Under the pieces are notes generated by a model. It was not told the DNA's origin and did no database searches. It saw only the letters and a list, made by a program, of their open reading frames with translations. The position numbers and the translations under genes were made by a program. 64,000 nucleotides of DNA from Steinernema hermaphroditum (taxonomy: Eukaryota > Nematoda > Chromadorea > Rhabditida > Steinernematidae): NCBI GenBank assembly GCA_030435675.1, contig CM059625.1, positions 9,362,001 to 9,426,000 of the forward strand, in the 5' to 3' direction. This document shows, in pieces, positions 35,674 to 47,385 of this stretch (position 1 is the stretch's first letter; each line of letters starts with the position of its first letter).

Positions 35674-36998
35674 AGCTAGCTTGCTCTTTTTGCCTTCTTT
35701 CTCAGATTTCGATAAGTTGATAAAGGCGAAGGGTGATTGTCATGACAATTTATAAGAGTCTCCTATATTTTTTGAGCTGCGATATGTTTGAAAATGATGC
35801 TTCCATAGTACAGATATTCTTTGTTTGTGTGGTTCTCTCTTTGCTCAAACCGGACCGTAAAGCTGCTCACTTGTTTCGCTCACAAATGAATCAATTGTAT
35901 TGTACTCCTTTCTGTTCGTTACTAACCAAACCTAATACGTGTAGTCCTGCTTCGTAGAAATCTGAAAAGATATTTTAATCGTTACCGAATCATCTCCAAC
36001 TAAGATGGTGCTTTGCTCCCCTACTGCGCGTTTGCTCGCCTCATTTCTGGAATTTGCTCACAAATTAGGGTTGACCTGTTGTATCCGCCTATTATCTCTA
36101 AGCAGAACTGTACTGGATTGGTAAAGCCACGGGTATTTGGAGCTTTGTATTAAATGTACAGTTTGTGATAGACTTCTTATTCTACCTTATGGTCAGCATA
36201 TTCCCTGTTGCGCTTATATTCTTATAGGGCTGTTTTTTGCACTAAGACTATATCCCCCTCTTTTACTGGCATGCTGTCATCATTAGAGCACGGTTCATAT
36301 TTGTTTTTCCTGTCCAGCAAAGACGACCTCAGCATTTGTGCGACCCGAGTGAAACCAATTGTTATGATGAGTTAGATGTACTGTCTGCCCTCTATATAAC
36401 TTGTGCCTCTGATTCTGCCCCCAGTAGTTCTTTCCCCCTTTCTCTGTATATTTAATTCGGAATAGCGATTGAATAAATTGGTTTATTTGAAACATATGAG
36501 AAGCAGATATTGTGAACACTTTGCTATGTACTGTATCTGTCTCATTGTGTCATGACGCGAAAGGTCATGTGCTCTCAGGGGCGCACAACGGTACGTTGTG
36601 ATCGTACCGCTTGCTTTCTCTTATCGGTAATTGACTGGAGCTCTCATGATAGTTACTTCTACAATAAACGTACACCAGGTTAATCTTTATGCTTATGTGA
36701 GTAGATATTCTCGTTTGTTATCAGTTAATAGCCGTGTTTAACCTTATTTCTCTTTTTATGGCGCTTGTTCATTGATCGCATGTTGACGTACTACTCTTTT
36801 CCTGAGCAAAAGATATTGTGTTTTTTACGCTTGGAGATGTTAACAACAGCGGTCTGTTTGTTGCGTCATGGTCTTCGCTTTTTCTTCTTCGATGGGAAAA
36901 TGTAACATGCACGATGAGTGGTTTCTATTTTATTGCCGTTTGCTTTTATTTCTTTGTATATTGGCGCTTGTCTTTCTTACACGTGTGTTGCAGCTGAA
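35674..36998. other. Intergenic region
   Basis: About 1.3 kb of AT-rich sequence between two plus-strand genes. No coding exon is supported. An acceptor-like gtgttgcag ends 5 bp before the ATG of the N4BP2-like gene. Confidence 0.4.
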
Positions 36999-38878
36999 AT
37001 GGGCAAAAAGCGTAAAGGCCTTAAGAGTGACGCGTATCCACCGGAAGTCCGTTCCGAAACAGATGAGTCTGCGCACGGTTCGCGTAGTTGCGAGTCTCCT
37101 TCCAGTCTTTCTAGTGATGATAGTGTCGTTCCCGATGGTTTTCTGCGAATTGCATTGTCCTCTGATGCACTCAAACAGCTGTGCGGCTTCTTCGGTAGGC
37201 TATGCTGACTTATTTCATGTGATTTTAATACCATCATATTTTTGTTATAGGTGACAGAATAAATTTTGATGAGATGCGAGAAACAGTGGATCTCTCATAC
37301 GCTGTCTGTTTCGAGATTTATAAGACAGCTAGCGTTGGTCAATGGAAACTGTCGTGATCGTCGTCTCATCTAATTGAGTTTAGGTATATCCGAAACGACA
37401 AAGGATGACGAAATGCTTGCAATGGAGTTGCAAGCGAAACTGAACGGAGAGGTTTGACTGAATGTTGTTATTTGCAATGCTGTCGTAATGTCTTAGAGCG
37501 TCTCTGGTCCGAAAGTTACCGTTCCTGACGGTTTTCTCCGAATTGTATTGTCCTCGGATGCCCTTAACCAACTGTGTGGGTTTTTCGGTAGGTCATTTTA
37601 GCCCATTATATTTTACTCTTTGTCTTACTATTTCTTATAGGTGACGGAATTAACATTGATGGGATGCGACAGGCAGTTGATCTTTCATACGCTCTCTGCT
37701 TTGAGATTTTTAAGGCGGCTATTGCTAAATCAGGTAAATTAACTACCGTGAATATTCATTTCAATTCATTGAATTGTTTAGATCTGTCAGAAGTAACTAA
37801 CGATGATGAAATGATTGCCCTAGAGTTGCAAACGAGGTTCAACGAAGAGGTTAGAGAGCGTACTGTTTACTCGCAGCACGATAGGGAAGCTTTTGAGCGA
37901 CTATGTTCTGAGTTTTCTGATATTCCTCGAACGTGCATAATGACATGCTTTGCTGATACAAAGTAACTGCGCATCAAGGACATTGTATAACGCAATTTCG
38001 CTTGTAGGTTCGATGAAGTAGCCACTCGCGGAACAGTTGTTGCGTATGCTGAAGAATATCGTAAGCAAAGTGTTTCTAACCATCGCAATTACGACGTTCG
38101 TCCTTCTAAATGTGATGTGACTAATACAGTTGGGGTCCCGTCTTTATGGAAAACTGTTGCCCATCGCCACGGAGTGGAAAAGAACGAAAAAAGTAGTAAT
38201 GTATGTTGTAGCTCGCTCATGCAGCACTATCAGTTACGAAAATTTCAGCACTTGTTTGAGGACGCCCAACAAATGGCAAAGGGACTGATGGAAGAATCAC
38301 GAGTGATGTACGCCAAATGCGCAGAGTTTAAGAAACAAGCGAATAATGTATCCGGAGATAAACTCACTCGTACAGGTGCTTACTCATATTACATGAAAGA
38401 GGTACGTTTCACAGAAAATGTTTATTGCTCTCATTTTGTATTTTAGGCCGCGGAGTACAGGCGCCAGGCTATGGAGTTAGTTCAGAACGCGAACCAGTTC
38501 TTATGTGACGCCAATATGAACACGAGAGGAACGAGCATTGATCTGCATTTACTAAACGTCCCCAACGCTATTAGTCTTTTGAAGATGAAGTTATCTCAAA
38601 TCGACCGTTAGTTGTGAACCTCTCTGATTTGATTGAGAAATCAACATCTTTATAGGCGATCCAGCCTTCCGTAGTAATCGATCTCAGAGGATTTTGAGTG
38701 TTATAACTGGTTATGGGAAATCCAATAATGGACACTGTCGGCTTAAGCCAGCCGTCGTAAAGTGGCTTCACCAACATGGATACAAGTATGGTCAGAATAT
38801 TTCTGACTTGATTTACTTAAAGTATTTTCTAGGTTTTCGTACACTAATGTAGGCGAGATTCGCGTGGAATGTAAGTAG
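36999..38878 (+). CDS. N4BP2-like Smr-domain protein with duplicated ELF module
   Basis: Starts MGKKRKGLKSDAYPPEV. Two tandem copies of a module follow, VPDGFLRIALSSDALKQLCG and VPDGFLRIVLSSDALNQLCG, each ending in VDLSYA and a DDEM-x-A-x-ELQ stretch. This is the A-L-x-x-QLC-x-x-FG / VDLSLA block seen before the C-terminal part of vertebrate N4BP2. A helical, Cys-containing region follows, then the DUF1771-like helix AEYRRQAMELVQNANQFL and the Smr domain: SIDLHLLNVPNAISLL (LDxH motif), ILSVITGYGKSNNGH and LKPAVVKWLHQHGYKF, ending EIRVECK. Smr domains can be nicking endonucleases or RNA-cleavage modules, as in SMR proteins of RNA surveillance. The N-terminal kinase domain of mammalian N4BP2 is absent. 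AATAAA lies at 38948. Confidence 0.85.
37128..37849 (+). repeat. Tandem exon duplication within the N4BP2-like gene
   Basis: Unit 1 (37128-37452) and unit 2 (37521-37849) each contain three small exons in the same order with matching introns. The encoded modules share VPDGFLRI, LSSDAL, QLCGFFGD, VDLSYA, CFEI and a DDEM-x-A-x-ELQ end. Intron positions are conserved, so the event copied genomic DNA, about 393 bp apart. Confidence 0.85.
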
Positions 38879-38947
38879 TGCATGCTCTGAAGTCACCGCA
38901 TATTCAGGATGCAAGTATTAGTTATTCATTACTGATATATATCTGTT

Positions 38948-38953
38948 AATAAA
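38948..38953 (+). other. Probable polyadenylation signal of the N4BP2-like gene
   Basis: AATAAA 70 bp after the stop codon, in the short convergent gap before the minus-strand membrane-protein gene. Confidence 0.5.
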
Positions 38954-38997
38954 TGCTGTTTGAGAACACTGATGTTTTAAGGGTTTGTTTCCAAGGG

Positions 38998-39615
38998 TTA
39001 ATTTGTAAAAGTAGTGAAATGATTGCTTCTTTTTGAAAGTCGGATGGGGTTTCGAGCGTTAGCAAGAAGCGAGTGATGGACGGATCGCGCTATAGCGATC
39101 AAGGTGACGATGCTGATTGTTATAAGCAGAAGTACTCTTGGCCATGCGATTTCATCTGCAACGTAGTTATCGTTTTCTGCTGCAGCTGAATTGTTTGCGG
39201 CGTATCGTGGCCATGCAAGAAGTAAAGCAGTCAACGAAACAGCAATAGCAATGGATGCGAGCACACCGGGTCTGAAAAGCATCACTATTTTTCGAAGCTG
39301 TATTAGGTAACATACACTCCAAAGTATTTGCCAAGGATGACGAATGCGAATAAAAAAGAGCTCCAAATAAGAATTAAAATGGCAAAGCCCACACTCATGC
39401 TTGGGAGGATGACATACGCTGTGTTGAGGGTTGGTTGCCATGCAACGGTTGCACGGCCCAAATATCGCGCTGTCCTGAATGAAAACGAGAGAGCGACGTG
39501 CGGGTTCGCTTCACACAGAGCGAGAATGTCAATTGTATGAGTGTCGAAGCTTCCACAGATACTGTAGAGACTACCGAACAGTGATCCGAACGAGTCCGGC
39601 GATAAAAGACAACAT
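38998..39615 (-). CDS. Small multi-span membrane protein, unknown function
   Basis: About 190 residues in three exons. A tiny first exon (ATGTT) followed by a 49 bp intron gives MFICGSFDTHTIDI; this start is tentative. Three hydrophobic segments are clear: VILPSMSVGFAILILIWSSF with LFAFVILGKYFG, then VLASIAIAVSLTALLLAW, and VLLLITISIVTLIAIA near the C-terminus. A 46 bp intron separates the first from the second. The C-terminal tail is short and basic (ARNPIRLSKRSNHF). A polar loop with NNSAAAENDNYV lies between the last two helices. I do not recognise the family. It is convergent with the N4BP2-like gene, 119 bp away. Confidence 0.55.
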
Positions 39616-40708
39616 TTATACTCTGTTTTTTTTTCAATATAACAGAGTATAACAACAATTCACAACAACCTTTACATTACACCACGTTTTGATAGAGTAA
39701 GAGCTTACCGTTTGGTTTTAGTTCTCAACGACCGGAAGTTAGCATTAAATGCGCCCAAAGTATAAGGTATACATTTTCTGTGCTCGTCTGCACTCTCTCG
39801 CACCCCTTCTCTCGAAAAGTCGGAGCGACAGGGATATATTTAAATGATCGCAGCTATCCCATGTCCTACTTTGTCGGTGGACTCAATGCCACCGAAGATG
39901 TTTACAATGGCTGATTCTAGTCATTTTAGGGATTTTTAGAGTCCAAAATTTTAAGATTGACATAGAGCGTTGGAATGGCCACGTGTTATCTGAGCTCTCT
40001 CCAAATTATTTGCAAACTAATTGTAATTGTTAAAAAAATTCCGAACATCCTGCATTTTTTCTATAGACGTTCTATATATTTTCAGAACATTTAAGCTGCT
40101 CTGAACATGTGAACAATCAGTCACTTCTCAGGAGGCTACAGAATGAACCGGACATAAAGAGAAGCGACAAGCAGCGAATTCGCATAATTTCGTGCAAAGG
40201 GAACCGCGTTTTTTTCGGAACCTTACAAAATGAAAGTTCACGAAGAGAATTTGACATCAAAGAATTGTGACACTTAACGCTCAGTGATATGGCTTACACT
40301 ACAGCTCACATAATTTCGTGCACAGAAAATTGTTGCGACATTTACCGAGAAATTTGCAAAGTGTGCTTTGACAAAAACAAAACCTGTCCCCCAACACGAG
40401 TGTCGTTATCCGCATCTCGTCATACAATGCTACGTATAATGGTGTATTTCCAGTTGGGTTATTATTGTGAGTACCAGTGGTCCGCTTCCATCTAGTGGAT
40501 TAACTGAACAGTACGCGCCGTCGTGTGAGCGTTGTTGTTCAACGAGTGTCGCACAGAAGTGTGCTTCCGCTCTGCACCTGATAATAATGGAACCTGTCGC
40601 TGTTAGGCGTCATATCCGCCAAATTCATTTTTTCGGTGGGTTAAAAGAAAGCGCGTTTCTTAGCGGTACACCCTTTAGTTCAGTCGGCTACGGGATTATT
40701 TCTTAAAG
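39616..40708. other. Divergent intergenic region
   Basis: About 1.1 kb, AT-rich, between the membrane-protein gene (minus) and the IPT/Rab11-binding gene (plus). A possible donor site (gtgagtacc at 40467) suggests a 5' UTR exon of the following gene. No coding exon is secure. Confidence 0.4.
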
Positions 40709-42424
40709 ATGGTAACACGGATTGTTATTAACATTGAAAATGTTCACTCATAGAGAAAGCAACACCCTGCTACGTTATTTTCGGAATTAATGGGTCGTTC
40801 TATCGGACAACGCCGAAGAATGGAGCGTCCCCTGAATGGAATGAAGTTCAACAGTTGTAAGTTCGCGAAGACAGTGTGGTGATATCTTGTTTTTCAATGA
40901 CTTTTTGCCAGTCTAAATAATGTTACATTTTCCGTTCGTCCGAAGGCAAGGGTCATTGTCAAAGTCTTTTGATTGTGATTCTTAAAGTGCTGGCTAGAAA
41001 CACATCTAAAGACATTTGAAACAGAGAATACGAAAAGAAAAGAAAACCATTATGCGAAATATATCTCCTCGGCGTTTCGGACGCCACCGAGAGGTCGAGT
41101 TAGTCTGTTCTAGACAGTTTCGCAAGACACTCCCTGGCATCTAAGACGTATACATTCGAATGACTGTACAGCGATGTTTTAGCAACGTAAGCAGCGATCT
41201 TCTTACTCTCCACGTTATTATCCGAGACGCCCAATGTCGTCTTGCAGCCGTGCAAGTTCCCATTAAGGAAATCGCTTTCAGCACCAGTGATCCACAAAAA
41301 TTAGAGCTTACACACACAGTCCACAGGTTTCGGTGGATAAATAATATCAGTGACGGTCATATGCTTTAGCCAATTAGCACCTACTCTTTTTTATCGCAGT
41401 AACATCTTGGACTATCGCGGAGGTTTTGGTAACAAAATGTGCGATTGGGTTAGCCAACGTTTGCCCCTTATAATGGAGAGCTTTCGCAACGCGCAAGTGA
41501 TTGAGTGGACCTGGCCGAACTGCCGGACTTCATCTCACCGTAACAAAACGGATCAATTGTCCGATTGCCAACCGAGCACAGGTGCAGTTCGCTTATTTCA
41601 TTAAATACAGTCATACAGACCACAACCAAGAAGCGTTTAGCAGCGGGAGTCCGTTTATATCGTCGATCAAAGAGGCGATCGCCGTCAGTACAATTTTCAA
41701 CAATCCGAACTTTCTTGAGGGAGAACAAGCGGAAATCAGTTCCACAATTCCCCGTAGAGCTACGGTACACGGAGGAACTCGCATCATCATTGGTTGCAGG
41801 AAGGTGGCTCCTGAAGTTCAGTAGATCTTTTCAGGAGGCAGTAATTTTGGGTTGAGCATCTCGAACATAAAACTTCTGCTGATCGCGGGAAGCGATTGCA
41901 CAAAGATGATTCAGTCATATTCTTCTAATCAAATCCACGTGTTGACACGCAGATTCTACCCTGTTTCCTCCGAAATCGTCATCGTAACCAAGTGGTAACC
42001 GTGGCATAATGTACTGCATTCATTTTATGTTTTAGTAATGGAACCGCGATAAGCGATTTCGAATTCACATATTACGATGAGTCAAGCATATACAGAAAAA
42101 TGAGCTGCGTACCTGTGATGCCAACGCCTAAACAGTATCGAAATGCTTGTACACAAACATTAATTCCTCAGTCAGGTTGGTCAATAGAAGCTGATTCACA
42201 TGAACTTTCGTATCTAGATGCAAACGAACATACGATCCAGGCAGAGCGGATCGGCCATTTGGTGGATGAAGTTGATAGTGAGGGTTTTTCTATACGAATT
42301 TTGTTCGATGAAACTTATTGCAGAGCTACGACTCGAGAACAAAAGGCAGAACCTATATCTCGACCAGCTTGTCAGCCGGATAATGGAGATGTGCCCAGCC
42401 ATTCTTGCCTCGAAGATTAATTAA
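40709..42424 (+). CDS. C2-like/IPT/Rab11-binding-domain protein (Rab11-FIP-like)
   Basis: About 400 residues in roughly eight exons. Near the start, PCYVIFGINGSFYRTTPKNG and SPEWNEVQQF resemble the C2 pattern (YVxxxLG...K/RT...NPxWNE), continuing across a 200 bp intron to LLTLHVIIRDAQCRLAAVQV. Further on, IPRRATVHGGTRIIIG spliced to GSNFGLSISNIKLLLIAG and ISDFEFTYYDE make a convincing IPT/TIG domain like that of the exocyst subunit Sec5. The C-terminus has a coiled coil (DKLRLENKRQNL) and YLDQLVSRIMEMCPAILASK, close to the Rab11-FIP Rab-binding core YIDxLLVRVMExxPxIL. A role in recycling-endosome or exocyst trafficking is inferred. The 5' end is unresolved: MVTRIVINIENVHS at 40709 looks like the first C2 strand but is two bases out of frame with the next segment. 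Confidence 0.65.
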
Positions 42425-43523
42425 TTTGATCGCTCCTGTGTTGGTATTGTTGCTTAAAAGTGTCATTTAATACGATGACAGATTTCTGAGCCTTGCGGGC
42501 GGAAGTTTGACAGTACGATTAGCTTTGACAACACGTAACAGAGATCCGTCGTGCGGGAATTACGCGCTGATCCGACGGGCGCCTGGCTGCAGCCGCGTTG
42601 TTATTCGGAACTGTTGACTTAGTCAGGTACAGGGGCCTCCTTTAGCCCCTCCAAGATCACTTAAAGCAAAGCTTATCTCGATACAACAACATAAGATGTT
42701 CTTTTACAAACACTTGAATATATAAGTATGACAAAAGGTATTTGACGAAGTTGTCTCCCTAATTGTTGACATGCTTCGATCAGATGACGTTTCTCGGGAG
42801 CCGATAGGATGTGACTAAAGATAGTCGTGGGAATATTTCGGCTTCCGGTGTTGGCAACTGTCGTAAAGGCAACCTCTCTACAATTTATTGTCCAAATTTG
42901 CATATGAACGATGTGCGTTTTGATTGATGTGTGCTGAGCGGTTTTGAGAAGCACGCCTCAAATGGTATTGCCGTCTCGAAGCATCCAACAAAGGGTAAAC
43001 ATGACCTTAAAGCTGACGCATCGAAATAGTGCGATTTTTGAGGTGTCGAATTTCCTGGTGGCATAGACCTTTGTGGCCAATGCATTGTCCTAATTCGGCC
43101 GACAATCAGGCCTTCGCAGCCAAATAGCACCTTCTCCGGATGACCCTGCAGCCCAAAGCTTTGTGCGCGCATGCACACTCCATGCATGAGTGTTCCACGC
43201 ATCGCGAATCAGAGTTCGCGGGCAAATCGGCAATAGTCGACAAAGGCCATCGAGAACTCCGTGGCCCCGTCCTCATGGAGGAGGGCGCGCACATCCTCAG
43301 CTGCGCGAGCAGGGAGGCGGGCTCTAGTTTAGAGGGACGACGGAGAAAGCGCGCGAGAAGAAGCGAGAGAGGGACCACCGATTCGTTCGCCCTCATACGC
43401 ATAGTTCAGTGGTGGCGGCGAAACCGAACGCTGTTTAGCGCGTTATTACTTTTTCACCGGTCAGACTGTCCCCTTAACTCATTCATTTTAAGGTGTAAAT
43501 AAGGTTCTTCAATACGGCTCAAC
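42425..43523. other. Intergenic region, probable NCAM promoter
   Basis: About 1.1 kb. The part from 43.1 to 43.45 kb is GC-rich and purine-rich, with long overlapping frames on both strands but no domains. It lies directly upstream of the NCAM signal-peptide exon and may be its promoter. Confidence 0.4.
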
Positions 43524-46500
43524 ATGCATAGATTTGCTTTGCTATTATTATTCATCTTAATCCCGATATGCTCTGTAAAAGGTAGGATATTATGTTCCAT
43601 AATGCAACTGTGGTAGAATATTGCCTGCCTTAAGTAACAAAACAAAATTTGAAAATCTATGTCAAGAGTCGAAAGTTAGCGAGCGGAAGTACGCTTTTTC
43701 ATCACAAAGCGAGCAGTTTCTTTGGCTTGAGGGCCGAGCAAAACTTGCGCGAGATTAAAATTGCGCCCGAGGGAATTGAGACGCCTTTCTATTGGAGGTA
43801 ATAGGGCGTAGGCTTTTCAACGAGCAATTGCTTTCTCTAATTGCTCCAAATTGGAATTGGTATGGTAGAATTCATTGACCTTTGACCTGTTCCCCTGAAT
43901 ATGGGGACACTTAGGTGTAATATGAAGAATTTGAACTGCTTTGCGCTTCGTGGTAGCAACTGCTGCAAGTGTGTCTTTGATATATCTTGCCGTGCAGTTA
44001 ATTACAAAGCGCGATATTTAATTGTTGACTGTAAGAGGTCACCGTGGCGATCTTGGCGCATGCATAACCAGCAAGACATCTGCTGCACCTGATTTCAGTG
44101 CGCCCACCCATTTATTAGTATCTGTCGAAGCGTAAAATTCGCGGGTGACCTTTCCTCGGTTAAAGCAATGGTAGTTGTGACTAATTACTTTCACCTTTTG
44201 TTTATGAATCTGTTCTCGACTCATAATTACACATTATTCAGCGTTCCATGTGCACATATCCCCAACCGGCGGAAAGATCACAAAGCGTACGGGAGATAAT
44301 CTCATGGTTATTTGCCAGCTTCGGGACTTGGACCACGAACCGGACGAGGTCTCTATTGAGTGGTTCCGGAGTGACAGCCAGTCTCCCGTAAGCAGAAGTG
44401 GAAGGTATACGAGAGTGGAACCCGGTCAATAGATGTAAAATGTTGCTTGCAGAATCACTGCCAGTCGTCGCCACAATCAAAATCAACTGCTTTTTGTGAA
44501 GCCTACAGTTGAAGACACTGGGCTATACAAGTGCGTTGTCAGAGTGGACGACGAACAGCAGATGAGTGAAACTAATGTTACCTTCGTCGGTATGATCGTA
44601 GAAAAAATTCTCATAATTCAGCATTGTCACTTCTAGAGGCAGTAAAATTCGTCGATCCCGAGCTTAATCAGCATCCGGAGGAGCGTACAGATGCAAGGAT
44701 TATTTGCAAGGTCGAAGGTGACGAGTCACTCGAAATCTTTTGGCAGTTCGAAGGAAACAACATTCACGAAGAAAGCGCTCGTGGCTACATTTTCGAAGAT
44801 AAGGGTCAGGTGCTTGTGATCCCTAAGTACCATGCGGCGTCAGACGACGGTCTCTACACCTGCAATGCAGCTTTATTTTCCACGTTCGAGTCGCTCACAA
44901 TCAACGTTACCGGATATGGTATGAAATTAATCCAAAAAATTGTGTCTGACTTTGTTCTTCAGCGCAACCAGAAATAACGGTGTTTAATGGCCCAAGTGAA
45001 AATCGCGCTCTTGAAGGTCACTCCGCTCGTCTAGAATGCCAAGCGACAGGAAAACCCAGACCCACTTATCGATGGTTCCACGAAACTGTAGGATTACCTA
45101 ATTTTTGATTATTCCTAATACTGTAACATAGGACGGCAAGAAGGAGGAACTTTCGAACTCAGACAAATACGTTTTGAACGACGGCCTTCTGGTAATCGAC
45201 TCCGTGAGCCCTTCCGATGCCGGAGAATACCAGTGTGTTGCAAATAACGCTCTTCGGGAAGACAAACGTTCTGTATCAATTAACGTTTTTCGTAAGTTCA
45301 TGTTAGCAAGTAGTTTCTAGCAAGTTGTTTACAGAAAAACCGCGTATTGAGAAGATTTCTGACGTTACCATTCAGCAGGGTCAGCCCCTCGAAATTGTTT
45401 GCAAGTATCACGGCGATGGAACAGTCAATGTTACGTGGTTCTTCGATGAGGAACCTATCGGCACCGCCGACGAAGAGAAGCCATCCGAAGAAGAGTCAGA
45501 TGAAGACGATGACGTTCTTGTCGCCGAAAACGAACAGAACCTGAGAAAAAAGCGACAGGTTGACATACGCCAAGTAGCAGACAGTGTATTCTTCGAATTT
45601 AGTCATCGCACAAAACGGTCGAGCATACCGACGGGGGTTTGAAGTTGCTCATAGGATCTGTGTCTCAAGCCGACGCGGGCAAATACTCATGTGTTGCTGA
45701 GAACGACGCGGGAAAGGCGGAGGATTCTGCCACTTTGCTGATCACTCACGGCCCTTACATGATGTCCCAAAGCCACGAGGTGGTCCGCTCCTTTGATGGA
45801 AACACTGTTACGCTTTTCTGCGAAGCGTCGGCAATCCCTGCTCCCACATGGACTTGGTACCGAAACGACGAAGAGGTCAGCGCAAACGGACACTCCATTG
45901 TCATTGACGACCAGCCGACATCTTCCCATCTCAGTGTGAAAACGAGTGAGAAAGAAGACTACGGTAACTACAAGTGTCGTGCCAAGAACGACTACGGTGA
46001 AATAGACTCGACACTGATGAACGTCCAGCAAATCTGTATGTCGTTATGTTTCGTACTTTATTTGTACCGTCGACTTATTCAGTTTCTCCGGAAGTACCGA
46101 AGAGTGTTGTATGCAACAGGCTCAGCTTCCCCAATTACGGTAATTGTGCCGTCGAGGGTTACGAAGAAGTTGCCGAGTCCCACTTGCCTACTAAGTACGT
46201 CGTCTACTACGCGCTTAAGGATAACAGCGATGAAGAGGGCTTCTCATGGGAAACGAAAGCCCAAAAGACAGAGTCGTCTTTCGATCCAGTTTTTACTATC
46301 AAGAATCTTTTGCCTTTAAGCCTCTATGAGGTTCGAGTGCAAGCCACAAATGAAGCTGGTACCTCAGATCTTTCTGCACCAGCACCCCTCGAGACAACCG
46401 ATCCGTGGAGTATGTTGAATTTGGTATTTCGCCGCTTAAACTATTATTTCAGAGCCTGAGAAAATCAACGCTGTAAGCGCTAAATGTGGAGTTCCTTGCG

Positions 46501-47385
46501 TCGTCAGCTGGGCTCCAGCCAACGATCACGGTTCCAAAGTTATCTCGTATAGGTTAACGCTTCGGCGCTTTAAAGACGAACTGGAAAATGATGAGGTACT
46601 AAACATCTTTACCCCCCAAAGATATTTCTACCCCTTTTTGCAGCAAAATCGAGAATATGTTGGTGATGAAATTTCCCTTAAAGTCGACGGAGAAGACTCA
46701 AAGATAGACCTCTCAGGTCTCGAATCGCACGCTTCCTATGAACTTTCACTCGTCGCTGACAACGCTAAGGGTTCCTCAGAGCCTTTTGTGACTGTGTTCC
46801 ACACTACAGGTATTTTCTTATTCTTGTCGTCTGCCTGCGAGCTCACTCGTTATAGACCTGAGCTCTAGCAGCACGTTCAACTCTTCAAAAGCCACTGCTG
46901 TTGCTGTTGCCTGTGCAATCGTCATTCTTGTAATTCTTTTTGTTGTTGACATCACGTGCTTCTGCTCGAATCGGTGTGGATTAATCGCCTGCTTTCTTGC
47001 AAACTGCCTCGGACGAACTAATCCCAGCCAGAAGGCTAGAGACCTTGAACGTGGAAACAAGTATGGGTTGTCGTTTTGTTGCGCAGATTAAAGTGTCGTT
47101 TCAGAGGGGAAAGCAACCGTCTGTTGGAAGAGACCAAACCTGACGCATTACCACTAAGGTAAAAACTCAAGCTATTATAAAATTCACGCGGTGTTTTAGG
47201 GACTAGACATAATTTTATCAAAATTAGGTATGTTTTGCAATTGTAAGTGTGCAACATGTGGTTGACTGTCGCTTGTTGCGTCTGCTGTCATGTGCTCAAA
47301 ACTTAAAACAATCTTTCGCAGTGTGTACTATAATGTATCTTTCAGACTCGACAAAGCGGTCGGTCCTCACTCGACAGCGGTTTGA
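43524..47385 (+). CDS. ncam-1: Neural cell adhesion molecule (NCAM/Fasciclin II family)
   Basis: Type I membrane adhesion protein. Exon 1 gives the signal peptide MHRFALLLLFILIPICSVK; intron 1 is about 660 bp and the others are short. Five Ig domains follow, each with Cys...W...D-x-G-x-Y-x-C: IEWFR/DTGLYKC, FWQF/DDGLYTC, YRWFHE/DAGEYQC, VTWFFDE/DAGKYSC and WTWYRND/DYGNYKC. Two fibronectin III domains follow (from about 46084 and 46453; LYEVRVQATNEAG and SYELSLVADNAKG). The membrane segment VAVACAIVILVILFVVDI with TCFCSNRCGLIACFL is the hallmark NCAM sequence. The short cytoplasmic tail is completed by an exon at 47346 ending HSTAV, a class I PDZ ligand; fly Fasciclin II likewise ends in a PDZ ligand. 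Ig4 carries an unusual acidic insert and a furin-like RKKR site. It should mediate homophilic adhesion in nerve or muscle. Confidence 0.93.
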
